A stretch of DNA of 64,000 bases from positions 1 through 64,000 of the forward strand of contig NZ_JBHVAL010000001.1 of NCBI RefSeq assembly GCF_042667405.1, read 5' to 3'. Position numbers and translations under genes: made by a program. The first letter of the stretch is position 1; each line of letters starts with the position of its first letter. Of this stretch, positions 7,419 to 16,538 are shown piece by piece. Under the pieces are notes generated by a model. That model worked only from the letters and a program-made list of their open reading frames with translations. It was not told the origin of the DNA and did no database searches. Source of the stretch: Arthrobacter sp042667405. GTDB lineage: Bacteria > Actinomycetota > Actinomycetes > Actinomycetales > Micrococcaceae.

Positions 7419-9164
7419 ATGATAAGCTCGAATTCCGTGGTGCAGCGATCAAATTCCCGTGTAAATTCCCGGTTCCCGGGCTCGTCCAAGACGACCAAAC
7501 ACATCTTCGTCACCGGTGGTGTGGCGTCCTCGCTCGGTAAGGGTCTGACGGCTTCCAGCCTCGGCCACCTCCTGCGGGCACGCGGTTTGTCTGTAACAAT
7601 GCAGAAGCTCGATCCATATCTGAACGTGGATCCGGGCACGATGAACCCCTTCCAGCACGGCGAAGTATTCGTCACCGATGACGGCGCCGAAACCGACCTC
7701 GACATCGGACACTACGAGCGATTCCTCGATGAGAACCTCGAAGGTTCGGCCAACGTGACAACGGGCCAGGTGTACTCCACCGTGATCGCCAAGGAACGCC
7801 GCGGCGAATACCTCGGAGACACCGTCCAGGTCATCCCGCACATCACCGATGAAATCAAGCGCCGCATGCGTCTGCCCGCAGAAGGCAAGAACGCCCCGGA
7901 CGTCATCATCACGGAAATCGGCGGCACCGTAGGTGACATCGAATCCCAGCCGTTCCTTGAGTCGGCACGCCAGGTCCGACAGGACGTCGGCCGCAACAAC
8001 GTCTTCTTCCTGCACGTTTCCCTGGTTCCGTACATCGGTCCTTCCCAGGAACTGAAGACCAAGCCAACCCAGCACTCCGTTGCTGCACTGCGCTCGATCG
8101 GTATCCAGCCCGAGGCCATCGTGATCCGTTCGGACCGCGAAGTCCCTGATGCCATGCGCGAGAAGATCGGCCGCATGTGCGACGTCGACATCGACGCCGT
8201 GGTCAACGCTGCCGACGCCCCGAGCATCTACGACATTCCCAAGACCCTGCATTCCCAGGGCCTGGACTCCTACATCGTGCGGGCACTGGACCTGCCGTTC
8301 AAGGATGTCGACTGGACCAAGTGGGACAAGCTGCTCGAAGCCGTCCACAACCCGAAGCACCACGTTGAGATCGCCCTGGTTGGTAAGTACATCGACCTTC
8401 CGGACGCGTACCTCTCCGTGACTGAGGCCCTTCGTGCCGGTGGCTTCGCCAACGAAGCCAAGGTCAAGATCCGCTGGGTTCCCTCGGATGAGTGCGAGAC
8501 CCTGGCCGGTGCCACCAAGGCCCTGGCCGACGTCGACGCAATCTGTGTTCCCGGTGGCTTCGGTATCCGCGGCCTCGAAGGCAAGCTGGGTGCTTTGAAG
8601 TTTGCCCGTGAATCCAAGCTCCCCGTCCTTGGCCTGTGCCTTGGCCTGCAGTGCATGGTGATCGAGTACGCCCGCAACGTAGTTGGCCTTGAAGGAGCTT
8701 CCTCCAGCGAGTTCGAGCCCGACTCCAAGTACCCGGTCATCGCCACCATGGAAGAGCAGCTGGACATCGTTGAGGGCAAGGGAGACCTGGGCGGCACCAT
8801 GCGCCTGGGCCTCTACGAAGCCAAGCTCGACGAAGGCTCGGTCATTGCCGAAACCTATGGCACCACCACGGTCAGCGAGCGTCACCGCCACCGCTATGAG
8901 GTCAACAACAAGTACCGCGAGCAGATCGCCGCAGAGGGCCTGGTCTTTTCCGGTACCTCTCCTGACGGCAAGCTGGTGGAGTACGTGGAGCTTCCCCGTG
9001 AAGTCCACCCGTACTACGTGGCAACGCAGGCGCACCCGGAGCTCAGCTCCCGCCCCACGCGGCCGCACCCGCTGTTCGCAGGTTTGGTCAAGGCTGCCCT
9101 GGAACGTCGTGAAGGCAGCCCCGTGGCTACCAAGACCGGCGCCCGCACGGTAGCAGCGAAGTAA
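7419..9164 (+). CDS. pyrG: CTP synthase
   Basis: The 581-aa enzyme converts UTP to CTP using glutamine. The N-terminal amidoligase domain begins HIFVTGGVASSLGKG near residue 28, and the C-terminal class I glutaminase has the nucleophile in GLCLGLQ and a HPE motif. An unusually long 25-residue polar N-terminus precedes the domain. ATG 7419 was chosen over the adjacent TTG 7416 and has ggaagg about 8 bp upstream. The 144-bp gap after recN has a possible promoter (TTGATT at 7345, AACTAT at 7369), so pyrG may have its own transcript. Confidence 0.95.
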   Translation: MISSNSVVQRSNSRVNSRFPGSSKTTKHIFVTGGVASSLGKGLTASSLGHLLRARGLSVTMQKLDPYLNVDPGTMNPFQHGEVFVTDDGAETDLDIGHYERFLDENLEGSANVTTGQVYSTVIAKERRGEYLGDTVQVIPHITDEIKRRMRLPAEGKNAPDVIITEIGGTVGDIESQPFLESARQVRQDVGRNNVFFLHVSLVPYIGPSQELKTKPTQHSVAALRSIGIQPEAIVIRSDREVPDAMREKIGRMCDVDIDAVVNAADAPSIYDIPKTLHSQGLDSYIVRALDLPFKDVDWTKWDKLLEAVHNPKHHVEIALVGKYIDLPDAYLSVTEALRAGGFANEAKVKIRWVPSDECETLAGATKALADVDAICVPGGFGIRGLEGKLGALKFARESKLPVLGLCLGLQCMVIEYARNVVGLEGASSSEFEPDSKYPVIATMEEQLDIVEGKGDLGGTMRLGLYEAKLDEGSVIAETYGTTTVSERHRHRYEVNNKYREQIAAEGLVFSGTSPDGKLVEYVELPREVHPYYVATQAHPELSSRPTRPHPLFAGLVKAALERREGSPVATKTGARTVAAK

Positions 9165-9193
9165 CTACGCAAGCACTAACGAAGGACGGCGCG

Positions 9194-9856
9194 ATGCCCG
9201 GTATTTCTGAAACCCCCCGCACATCAAGGCAGGTTTCGGACATGCCGAGCCCGCGCCGTCTTTTGTCTACCAGCAAGGTGTACGAAGGCCGGATCTGGGA
9301 CGTTGTCAGTGACTCGTTCCAGCTCAGCGAAGGCACGGACACGCTGGTGCGTGACTACATCGACCACCCCGGCGCGGTTGCCGTGCTGCCCATGAACGTT
9401 GACGGGGAAATCCTGCTGCTGAAGCAGTACCGTCACCCCGTGGGCATGGACCTGTGGGAAATTCCCGCTGGTCTGTTGGACGTCGAGGGCGAGGATTTCG
9501 TCGTCGGTGCGGCCCGGGAACTCGCGGAGGAAGCCGACCTCACGGCGGCAACGTGGAACGTCCTGGTCGACTTCTTCAATTCGCCCGGCTCCTCCAGCGA
9601 GGCTGTCCGCATTTACCTTGCCCGCGGGCTTAAGGATGTTCCGGAAGCTGACCGCCATGTCCGCACGGACGAAGAGGCGGAGATCGAACTTCACTGGGTC
9701 CCGCTCGAAGAAGCAGTCAAGGCAGTTCTTGAAGGCCGTCTGCACAACCCCTCGGCCGTCCTGGGCATCCTGGCGGCCGCAGCTGCGAAGGCCGATGGAT
9801 TCACCAGCCTCCGTCCTGCCAATGCGCCGTGGCCGGCACATCCGAGCCAGCGCTGA
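9194..9856 (+). CDS. NUDIX hydrolase, ADP-ribose pyrophosphatase-like
   Basis: The 220-aa protein carries a NUDIX box at about 93-115 (AGLLD...RELAEEADL) preceded by the IPAG motif common in ADP-ribose pyrophosphatases, so it probably splits ADP-ribose into AMP and ribose-5-phosphate. The box glycine after the EE pair is replaced (EEAD instead of EETG). It lies 29 bp behind pyrG and immediately before xerD, matching the Rv1699-Rv1701 order. Confidence 0.88.
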   Translation: MPGISETPRTSRQVSDMPSPRRLLSTSKVYEGRIWDVVSDSFQLSEGTDTLVRDYIDHPGAVAVLPMNVDGEILLLKQYRHPVGMDLWEIPAGLLDVEGEDFVVGAARELAEEADLTAATWNVLVDFFNSPGSSSEAVRIYLARGLKDVPEADRHVRTDEEAEIELHWVPLEEAVKAVLEGRLHNPSAVLGILAAAAAKADGFTSLRPANAPWPAHPSQR

Positions 9857-9858
9857 GC

Positions 9859-10818
9859 ATGGCAGAGGCGGCGACCCGGCCGCTCAACGGGATTGACCGT
9901 GCAGTCACGGACTACCTGCAGCACGTCGGGGTGGAGCGGGGCCTCGCGGCAAACACCTTGGCCGCGTACCGCCGCGACCTGGCACGCTATGCCAACTTCC
10001 TGGCCGCCCAGGGTGCGGAGCGGCCGGGGGACATCACACGGCACCACGTGACAGCCTTTGTCCAGGCCTTGTCGGACGGATCCGACGGCGGAGCGGCCCT
10101 GGGCGTCCGTTCGGCGGCACGCACTGTGGTCGCCGTCCGCGGCCTCCACAAGTTCTGGGCTCTGGAAGGGACCACGACGGCGGACCCCGCCAGCGATGTC
10201 CACCCGCCCATGCCGGGCAAGCGGCTTCCCAAAGCCATCAGCGTCGGTGAAGTGACACGCATCCTGGAAGCTGCGGGCTCGGACACGGCCACGGGGCTGC
10301 GCGACCGGGCCCTTCTGGAATTCCTCTACTCCACCGGTGCCCGCATCAGCGAGGCCGTGGGCTTGGACGTGGACGACGTCTCTTTGGCGGACCCGGGAGC
10401 CGGGCCGGCCATCGTCAGGCTGTTTGGAAAAGGTTCCAAGGAGCGTTTGGTGCCGCTGGGCTCCTACGGTGCGCGCGCCGTCGGGGCCTATGTTGTGCGG
10501 GGCCGTCCGCTGTTGGCCTCCAAGGGAAAGGGAACGCCGGCGCTGTTCCTCAATGCCAGGGGCGGCCGTATCAGCAGGCAGAGCGCGTGGACCATCCTGA
10601 AGACGGCCGCGGAGCGGGCGAACATCAGCAAGGATGTATCGCCACACACGCTCAGGCACTCCTTCGCCACGCACTTGCTCGAAGGTGGAGCGGACGTCAG
10701 GGTGGTGCAGGAACTGCTCGGTCACGCCTCTGTGACCACCACCCAGGTGTACACGCTGGTTACCGCCGATACCCTGCGTGAGGTCTATGCGGCCGCCCAC
10801 CCCCGGGCCTTGGGCTAG
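9859..10818 (+). CDS. xerD: Tyrosine recombinase XerD
   Basis: The 319-aa integrase-fold recombinase resolves chromosome dimers at dif together with XerC and FtsK. An N-terminal SAM-like core-binding domain (VERGLAANTLAAYRRDL) is followed by the catalytic domain with Arg in TGARISE, Lys in GKGSKER, HTLRHSF, GHASVTTTQVYT and the final Tyr. The terminal HPRA is typical of XerD rather than a phage integrase. The ATG lies 2 bp after the NUDIX stop; a GTG at 9829 in the same frame is an alternative start. Confidence 0.93.
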   Translation: MAEAATRPLNGIDRAVTDYLQHVGVERGLAANTLAAYRRDLARYANFLAAQGAERPGDITRHHVTAFVQALSDGSDGGAALGVRSAARTVVAVRGLHKFWALEGTTTADPASDVHPPMPGKRLPKAISVGEVTRILEAAGSDTATGLRDRALLEFLYSTGARISEAVGLDVDDVSLADPGAGPAIVRLFGKGSKERLVPLGSYGARAVGAYVVRGRPLLASKGKGTPALFLNARGGRISRQSAWTILKTAAERANISKDVSPHTLRHSFATHLLEGGADVRVVQELLGHASVTTTQVYTLVTADTLREVYAAAHPRALG

Positions 10819-10835
10819 TCCCCACCTCTTGAGAG

Positions 10836-11540
10836 CTATTCCAGAACGTTCAGCGTGAGCTCAACCGCGTCCACGGAAATGGCCAGCAGCGACGTTCCCA
10901 GACCCGCCACCAGCAGCAGCCCAGGATGCGCCAGCCCGACTACCACGCGCTTCAGCCGGGGGCGTCCACGCAGGAACTTCTTGGGAACACGCGTCTTGAC
11001 CGGGACTTGGCGCCAGCCCCTCAAGCGGCGAAGGAACCAGGCACAGCGCACAATGAAGGCCATCCACAAAACCGAGAGCACCAGGGGAACCACCGCCACC
11101 ATGAGGTTGAAGCCCAGGGCGGTGACTTCCTTTTCCGAGTCGCCCACCACCGACTGGACCGTGGTGGAGATGGAAGCGCTCATCACCACCGAAACCGCCC
11201 ACACCATGAAGGCGGCCACCAGCGCCAGGAACCGCACGAAGAAGTGGCCCAGTACCGTCGCGTCCACCGCACGGAGGTGGCTTCGAGGCGTCGCATGCAA
11301 CACCACCAGGGTCGAAACCAAGGTTGGCAGTGCCGCCAATAAAACCAGCAGGTACCAGGTCCAGCCGGCCACATCGAGCACTTCGTCCAGGACAATGAGC
11401 CCGGCCCACAGCAGGGTCCACGCCCATCCCGCGTAGAGCGGATGCGCAACCAGCCATCGTGGCAGCCAACTGTCCGCATCCGTCGTGCTCTTGGCGGGAG
11501 TTGCCACACTGGCGCCCGCGTCACCCCCAGCTTCACTCAT
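10836..11540 (-). CDS. hypothetical integral membrane protein
   Basis: The 234-aa protein has a polar N-terminus and about five hydrophobic segments (around residues 37-55, 60-82, 97-122, 144-166 and 208-228). A basic cytoplasmic stretch with VPKKFLRGRPRLKRV lies before the last one. No enzymatic motif is visible and I do not recognise the family. It converges with xerD (18-bp gap) and is divergent from the next NUDIX gene, so it is transcribed alone. Confidence 0.75.
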   Translation of the reverse strand: MSEAGGDAGASVATPAKSTTDADSWLPRWLVAHPLYAGWAWTLLWAGLIVLDEVLDVAGWTWYLLVLLAALPTLVSTLVVLHATPRSHLRAVDATVLGHFFVRFLALVAAFMVWAVSVVMSASISTTVQSVVGDSEKEVTALGFNLMVAVVPLVLSVLWMAFIVRCAWFLRRLRGWRQVPVKTRVPKKFLRGRPRLKRVVVGLAHPGLLLVAGLGTSLLAISVDAVELTLNVLE

Positions 11541-11596
11541 GGGGTCACTGTAGCAATGGCCGCTGCGGCAAGGGAGATCAGGTTAAGGTAGGCAGC

Positions 11597-12094
11597 ATGA
11601 CAGCAGCCCATGTGACCTTGTGCTTCCTGCTCCGGACCGGATCCGACGGCGAGCATGTCCTTCTCGGAACCAAGAAGACCGGGTTCGGTCGGGGCAAAGT
11701 GGTGGGCGTCGGTGGACATGTGGAGGTAGGGGAGACCGCCTCCGAGGCGGCATGCCGGGAGGTCATGGAGGAAATCAACGTCGTGGTGGAGGAAGCCGAC
11801 CTGGTGCCCGCGGGGACAGTCGACTTCGTGTTTCCGGCCAGACCCGAATGGAACATGGCCACCACGGTGTTCCTGACGCGTTCGTGGGTCGGGGAACCGT
11901 CTGAAAGTGAGGAGATCGCACCCGCGTGGTTCCCCGTCCTCCAGCTGCCGGTGGAACGGATGTGGGCAGATGCCGAGCATTGGTTGCCGGCCATGATCTC
12001 CGGCCGGCGTATTGCCGTGCGGGTGGACCTGGCCGCGGATAACGAGAACGTGGCCGACGTGCACACCGTGGAGTGGGTGGAACCCGGGCGCTGA
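11597..12094 (+). CDS. NUDIX hydrolase, 8-oxo-dGTP diphosphatase-like
   Basis: The 165-aa protein begins MTAAHVTLCFLLR and has the NUDIX box G40-x5-E46...REVMEEI (54-60), with the GK-V-GVGGHVE approach seen in MTH1-like sanitising enzymes that hydrolyse oxidised purine nucleotides. As in MTH1-type boxes the position after EE is not the canonical xG. ATG 11597 was chosen because the frame further upstream runs into the divergent membrane-protein gene and gives implausible protein. Confidence 0.85.
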   Translation: MTAAHVTLCFLLRTGSDGEHVLLGTKKTGFGRGKVVGVGGHVEVGETASEAACREVMEEINVVVEEADLVPAGTVDFVFPARPEWNMATTVFLTRSWVGEPSESEEIAPAWFPVLQLPVERMWADAEHWLPAMISGRRIAVRVDLAADNENVADVHTVEWVEPGR

Positions 12095-12100
12095 AACAAC

Positions 12101-12140
12101 GACGGCGGGCTGGTCGCCTGTCGGTGACCAGCCCGCCGTC
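12101..12140. terminator. bidirectional terminator between NUDIX gene and prpC
   Basis: A 15-bp perfect inverted repeat (gacggcgggctggtc / gaccagcccgccgtc) with a 10-base loop lies between two convergent genes. It is followed on the plus side by gttcttt and flanked on the other side by aaacaac. Confidence 0.85.
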
Positions 12141-12167
12141 GTTCTTTCCGCGTTGTGTCCGGAAGCG

Positions 12168-13307
12168 TTAGGGAACGTGCCGCTCTTCCGGACCGTTGTA
12201 TTCGCTCAGCGGGCGGATCAGCGAGTTCGAGGCGAGCTGCTCCATGACGTGGGCTGTCCAGCCGGTGATGCGGCTGGCGACGAACAGCGGGGTGAACGTC
12301 TGCGTGTCGAAGCCCATGAGGTGGTAGGTGGGCCCTGCCGGGTAGTCGAGGTTCGGCTTGATGGCCTTGGCCTCGTCCATGGCCTGCTCCAAACCGTTGT
12401 AGAGGCCCAGGAGTTCCGGCCGCCCGTAGTGGGCGATCATCTTGTCCAGGGCAGCCTTCATGGTGGGGACGCGCGAATCACCGTGCTTATAGACGCGGTG
12501 CCCGAAGCCCATGACCTTCTTCTTGTGGGCCAGGGCATCTTCCATCCACGTCCTGGCCCGGGAAGCCGCTTCCTCAAGTGATTCCTCGGTGCGGATGCCG
12601 ATCTCGTCAAACGTGTGCATGACGGCCTCGTTGGCACCACCGTGCAAGGGACCCTTCAGCGCTCCGATGGCGGCGGTAACGGCTGAATGCAGGTCCGCCA
12701 GGGTGGAGGTGACAACACGGGCGGTGAACGTCGAGGCATTGAACGAGTGCTCGGCGTAGAGGATCATCGAGACGTTGAAAGCCTCCACGACCTCGTCCAC
12801 GGGCTCTTCGCCGAAGGTCATCCAGAGGAAGTTGGCCGAGTACCCAAGGTCATCGCGGGGTTCCACAGGCTCCTGTCCACGACGGCGGCGCTGATCGTAC
12901 GCCACCACGGCGGGCATGGCCGCCCAGAGGTCGATGGCCTTCTTCATGTTGGCCTCAGGAGAGGAGTCCTCTGCCAATTCATGCCGGGCACCGAGCACGG
13001 AAGCGGCGGTCCGGCAAACATCCATGGGGTGGGCGGTAGTGGGCAGGGCGTCAACCACTTGCTTCACCACCGGATCCAGGGCGCGGCCCGCGCGCTCGCG
13101 GGCAGTGAATTCTTCCAGCTGCTTCCCGTCCGGCAGCTCCCCGTTCCACAGCAGGTAGGCCACCTCTTCGAAACTGCATTTGGCGGCCAGTTCCTGGACC
13201 GGGTACCCGCGGTACAGCAGGGAGTTGGTCTCCGGATTGACCTTCGAGACGGCGGTGTAGTCCACCACGACTCCGGCAAGGCCCTTTTTGATGTCAACAT
13301 CTGCCAT
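12168..13307 (-). CDS. prpC: 2-methylcitrate synthase
   Basis: The 379-aa member of the citrate synthase family condenses propionyl-CoA with oxaloacetate. It shows EHSFNASTF, LHGGANEAV and GFGHRVYKHGDSR, which carry the catalytic His residues and CoA-binding positions, and the final Asp near FDTQTFTPLFVASR. Placement as the last gene of a prp operon, and the short 379-residue form, favour methylcitrate synthase over housekeeping GltA; activity with acetyl-CoA cannot be excluded. A 77-bp gap separates it from prpB. Confidence 0.92.
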   Translation of the reverse strand: MADVDIKKGLAGVVVDYTAVSKVNPETNSLLYRGYPVQELAAKCSFEEVAYLLWNGELPDGKQLEEFTARERAGRALDPVVKQVVDALPTTAHPMDVCRTAASVLGARHELAEDSSPEANMKKAIDLWAAMPAVVAYDQRRRRGQEPVEPRDDLGYSANFLWMTFGEEPVDEVVEAFNVSMILYAEHSFNASTFTARVVTSTLADLHSAVTAAIGALKGPLHGGANEAVMHTFDEIGIRTEESLEEAASRARTWMEDALAHKKKVMGFGHRVYKHGDSRVPTMKAALDKMIAHYGRPELLGLYNGLEQAMDEAKAIKPNLDYPAGPTYHLMGFDTQTFTPLFVASRITGWTAHVMEQLASNSLIRPLSEYNGPEERHVP

Positions 13308-13384
13308 GTTGAACTCCTTCGTTCGTAGTGCGGGTGCGCCTGGAAATTTCGGCGGACCCGCGTTCCCCTTGATGAATCCGGAAC

Positions 13385-14290
13385 CTAGCGGACGCCAGGA
13401 ACCTGGAAGTTGAAAACGCCGGTATCGAATTGGTTGTATGCCTCGTAGTCGACGAGTTCGTAGAGGCGCGCACGCGTTAGCATCTTGGCCACGTGCGCTT
13501 CCTGGGTCCCCTCAGCCTTGATCGATTCCAGAGTACGCTCTGCAGCGCCCATGGCAATGCGGAGGAGCGTGACAGGGTAGATGACCATGTTCACGCCCAC
13601 ACTCTGGAGTTGGTCCACTGTGAAGAGTTCGCTTTTGCCGAACTCGGTCATGTTGGCCAGGATCGGTACGTCGACGGCGTCGCGGATGGCTTGGAACTCG
13701 CTCAAGTCACGCATGGCTTCGGGGAAGATCGCGTCCGCGCCGGCGTCCACGAGTGCTTTCGCGCGCTCCTGGGCGGCCTGCAGGCCATCGACGGCGCGGA
13801 TGTCGGTGCGGGCCATGATGAGGAAGTTCGGGTCCCGCCGCGCGTCGGCTGCTGCGCGGATGCGCTTGGCGGCGGTGTCGACGTCGACGACGTTCTTGCC
13901 GTCCAGGTGCCCGCAGCGTTTGGGGTTGAACTGGTCCTCGATATGGCAGCCGGCCAGGCCCGCGTTTTCAAGTTCTTGGATGGTGCGTGCCACGTTCATT
14001 GGCTCGCCGAATCCGGTGTCGGCGTCCACGATTGAGGGCAGCTCGGTCATGCGGGCGATCTGTCCGGCCCTTGTGGCGACTTCGGTGAGGGTGGTCAGGC
14101 CGATGTCGGGCAGGCCGAGATCGTTGGCCAGGACTGCGCCGGAGATGTAGACACCGGCGAAGCCCTTCTCCTCAATGAGCCGGGCCGAGAGCGGGTTGAA
14201 CGCACCGGGAAACTGCTGCACGGTTCCGGAGCCGAGCAGCTCCCTCAGGCGCAGCCTTTTCTGCTCGGGCGTGGTTGCGGAGTACAGCAT
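13385..14290 (-). CDS. prpB: Methylisocitrate lyase
   Basis: The 301-aa enzyme of the isocitrate lyase/PEP mutase superfamily cleaves 2-methylisocitrate to pyruvate and succinate. The catalytic loop KRCGH is at 124-128. Metal-binding acidic residues lie in DADTGFGEP (89-97) and CHIEDQ (115-120). Its start codon abuts the prpD stop codon, so the two are translated from one message. Confidence 0.95.
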   Translation of the reverse strand: MLYSATTPEQKRLRLRELLGSGTVQQFPGAFNPLSARLIEEKGFAGVYISGAVLANDLGLPDIGLTTLTEVATRAGQIARMTELPSIVDADTGFGEPMNVARTIQELENAGLAGCHIEDQFNPKRCGHLDGKNVVDVDTAAKRIRAAADARRDPNFLIMARTDIRAVDGLQAAQERAKALVDAGADAIFPEAMRDLSEFQAIRDAVDVPILANMTEFGKSELFTVDQLQSVGVNMVIYPVTLLRIAMGAAERTLESIKAEGTQEAHVAKMLTRARLYELVDYEAYNQFDTGVFNFQVPGVR

Positions 14291-15811
14291 TTAGAACAGT
14301 CCCTTCGGAGCTGCCTGAAGGTCGATCACGCCGGGGGCGGCGGTGATGTTGAGCTGGTCCAGTTCACCGGCTCCAAGTTCAGTGACGCGTTCGACGGCGG
14401 CGAGGAACCTTTCGATTTCGGCCTCCTCAACCACACCGGCGGCGAGGGTGCGGAACTTGTTGATGTATTGCTCGCGGGCGAAAGGCCGGGCACCGAGGGG
14501 GTGAGCGTCGGCTACGGCGATCTCATCGGTGATGACCGTGCCGTCCGTGAGGGTGATCTCCACGGAACCGCCGAAGGCCTTCTCCGCGATGTCCAGTGAG
14601 TGGTAGCGGCGGGTCCACTCCGGGTCCTCGACCGTGGTGACCTTGTGCCAGAGTTCCACGGTGTCCGGGCGGGCAGCGCGTTCGGGGGCGTAGGAGTGAA
14701 CGTGGTGCCAGGCGCCATCCTGCAGTGCGACGGTGAAGATGTAGGGGATGGAGTGGTCCAGGGTTTCACGCGAGGCTGTGGGGGAGTACTTCTGGGGATC
14801 GTTGGCGCCGGAGCCGATGACGTAGTGGGTGTGGTGGCTGGTCTTGATCAGCACCGAGGCCACGTTGGCCGGGTCCGTGGTTTCGGGGTGTTCGCGGTGC
14901 AGTTTGCGGGCGAGGTCGATCCACGCCTGCGCCTGGTATTCGGCGGAGTGTTCCTTGGTGTAGGTGTCCAGGATGGCGCGCTTGGCCTCACCGGGAAGCG
15001 GCAGCGGTACCTCGTAGGAAGCCTCGGGACCGTCCAGCATCCAGGCGATGACACCGTCTTCGCCTTCGTAGATCGGCACGGGGGAGGTCTGTCCGCGCAT
15101 GGCACGGTCCACGGCTTCGACGGCCATCTTGCCTGCGAACGCCGGGGCGTGGGCTTTCCAGGTGGAGATCTCGCCCTTACGGGACTGCCGGGTGGCGGTG
15201 GTGGTGTGCAGGGCCTGTCCGACGGACTGGAAGATCGTCTCCACGTCCAGGCCAAGGAGCGTGCCGATGCCGGCAGCGGCGGAGGGGCCAAGGTGGGCCA
15301 CGTGGTCGATTTTGTGCTTGTGCAGGCAGATGGCCTTGACCAGGTTGACCTGGATCTCGTAGCCGGTAGCGATGGCCCGGACGAGGTCGGCACCGTTGGA
15401 ACCGACGTGCTGAGCGACGGCCAGGATCGGCGGGATGTTATCCCCGGGGTGGGAGTAGTCCGCAGCCAGGAAGGTGTCGTGGTAATCCAGTTCACGCACC
15501 GCCACACCGTTTGCCCAGGCAGCCCATTCCGGGGAGACCTGCTCGCTGATACCGAACACCGAGGCGCCCTTGCCGTTGGCGCTAGGTGCGTGGGTGAGGG
15601 CCTGGGCCCGGGCCGCAACGATCGGTGCCCGGTTCAACGAGGCGATGGCCACGGAGGCGTTGTCGATGATCCGGTTGATCACCATGTCCGTGACCTCGGC
15701 CGTCACTGCTACGGGGTCGGCAGCGACCTCGGCGATCTTGTGGGCCAACTGTTCCTCGCGGGGGAGGTTCTCTTCGCTCTTGTAGACGCGGACGTGGTTG
15801 TTCTTGACCAT
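14291..15811 (-). CDS. prpD: 2-methylcitrate dehydratase
   Basis: The 506-aa MmgE/PrpD family enzyme dehydrates 2-methylcitrate to 2-methyl-cis-aconitate without an Fe-S cluster. It begins MVKNNHVRVYKSEENL and has family blocks such as RELDYHDTF, HPGDNIPPILAVAQ and STWKAHAPAFAG. An upstream extension of the frame overlaps gntR and was rejected; ATG 15811 is preceded on the minus strand by aaggagc. It lies 10 bp behind the regulator gene. Confidence 0.94.
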   Translation of the reverse strand: MVKNNHVRVYKSEENLPREEQLAHKIAEVAADPVAVTAEVTDMVINRIIDNASVAIASLNRAPIVAARAQALTHAPSANGKGASVFGISEQVSPEWAAWANGVAVRELDYHDTFLAADYSHPGDNIPPILAVAQHVGSNGADLVRAIATGYEIQVNLVKAICLHKHKIDHVAHLGPSAAAGIGTLLGLDVETIFQSVGQALHTTTATRQSRKGEISTWKAHAPAFAGKMAVEAVDRAMRGQTSPVPIYEGEDGVIAWMLDGPEASYEVPLPLPGEAKRAILDTYTKEHSAEYQAQAWIDLARKLHREHPETTDPANVASVLIKTSHHTHYVIGSGANDPQKYSPTASRETLDHSIPYIFTVALQDGAWHHVHSYAPERAARPDTVELWHKVTTVEDPEWTRRYHSLDIAEKAFGGSVEITLTDGTVITDEIAVADAHPLGARPFAREQYINKFRTLAAGVVEEAEIERFLAAVERVTELGAGELDQLNITAAPGVIDLQAAPKGLF

Positions 15812-15821
15812 GATGCTCCTT

Positions 15822-16460
15822 CTAGGCAGGGGTGTGGGTGGCTTTGAGGTGGGTGAGGCTGCGGTGCAGGTGAACCATCGTGGCCGCTTCGGCCAATCGC
15901 GGATTGCCCGCGGCGATGGCCTCGGCGATGGCCGCATGCTCAGCGGCGGCAGCGTGGAGCCTGGCTGAATCGTCGGCGGCCATACGGCGGACGCGGACCA
16001 AGTGGACCCGCAGGCCACGCATGGCGTTGGCGAGGTAGGAATTGGAGACGGCGGCGTCGATGGCCTCGTCCAGCCGCCCCACGAGGTCGTAGTACTCATG
16101 GCGGGCGGGATCGTCGTCGCTGATCAGTCCGGGGGCCTGCAGCAGTTGCGCCTGCAAGCGGGCAAAGATGCCCGGTTCGCCACGCTGTGCCGCGAGGGCA
16201 GCGGCCCTGACTTCCAGGGTTTCCCGCAGTTCGAACAATTCGTCGATGCTGTCGAGGGAGATATCGGTGACGACGACGCCCCGGCCGCCCGCCACCGTCA
16301 AGCCTTCAGCGGTGAGTCGGCCCAGTGCCTCCCGGACCGGGGTTCGAGAGACGCCAAGCCGTTCGGATTGTTCCACTTCGGCGAGGACCGTACCCGGCGG
16401 CAGGCGCCATTCAAGGATGTCATCACGAAGGGCCGTGTAAGCCCGATCACTGGCGCGCAT
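15822..16460 (-). CDS. GntR-family regulator (FCD/FadR-type), probable prp operon regulator
   Basis: The 212-aa protein has an N-terminal winged helix-turn-helix (ILEWRLPPGTVLAE, LGVSRTPVREALGRL, about residues 13-70) and an all-helical C-terminal FCD ligand domain. It is the first gene of the operon and lies directly behind two tgtatacat palindromes, so autoregulation together with prpDBC is likely. The natural ligand (methylcitrate, propionyl-CoA or other) cannot be read. A good Shine-Dalgarno (ctggaggc) precedes ATG 16460. Confidence 0.9.
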   Translation of the reverse strand: MRASDRAYTALRDDILEWRLPPGTVLAEVEQSERLGVSRTPVREALGRLTAEGLTVAGGRGVVVTDISLDSIDELFELRETLEVRAAALAAQRGEPGIFARLQAQLLQAPGLISDDDPARHEYYDLVGRLDEAIDAAVSNSYLANAMRGLRVHLVRVRRMAADDSARLHAAAAEHAAIAEAIAAGNPRLAEAATMVHLHRSLTHLKATHTPA

Positions 16461-16468
16461 GCCTCCAG

Positions 16469-16529
16469 TGTATACATGCAGCCTGCTTGAGGCCAGTGTT
16501 TTTCAATTTCCGCGGGGTTATGTATACAT
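16469..16529 (-). promoter_or_regulatory. twin GntR-type operators and prp promoter region
   Basis: Two copies of the palindromic core tgtatacat lie at 16469-16477 and 16521-16529 (the second is the perfect 10-mer atgtatacat at 16520-16529), 52 bp apart, in the 78-bp gap before the GntR gene. One sits just upstream of the ribosome binding site. The GTATAC core is typical of FCD-type GntR operators. Confidence 0.65.
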
Positions 16530-16538
16530 TCGCCGCAT

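Noticed and set aside
9859..10818. Tyrosine recombinase as a sign of a prophage or integrative element
   Set aside because: Sequence and position (after pyrG and the NUDIX gene, before parA/scpAB in the usual order) identify housekeeping XerD; no attachment sites or phage genes are nearby.
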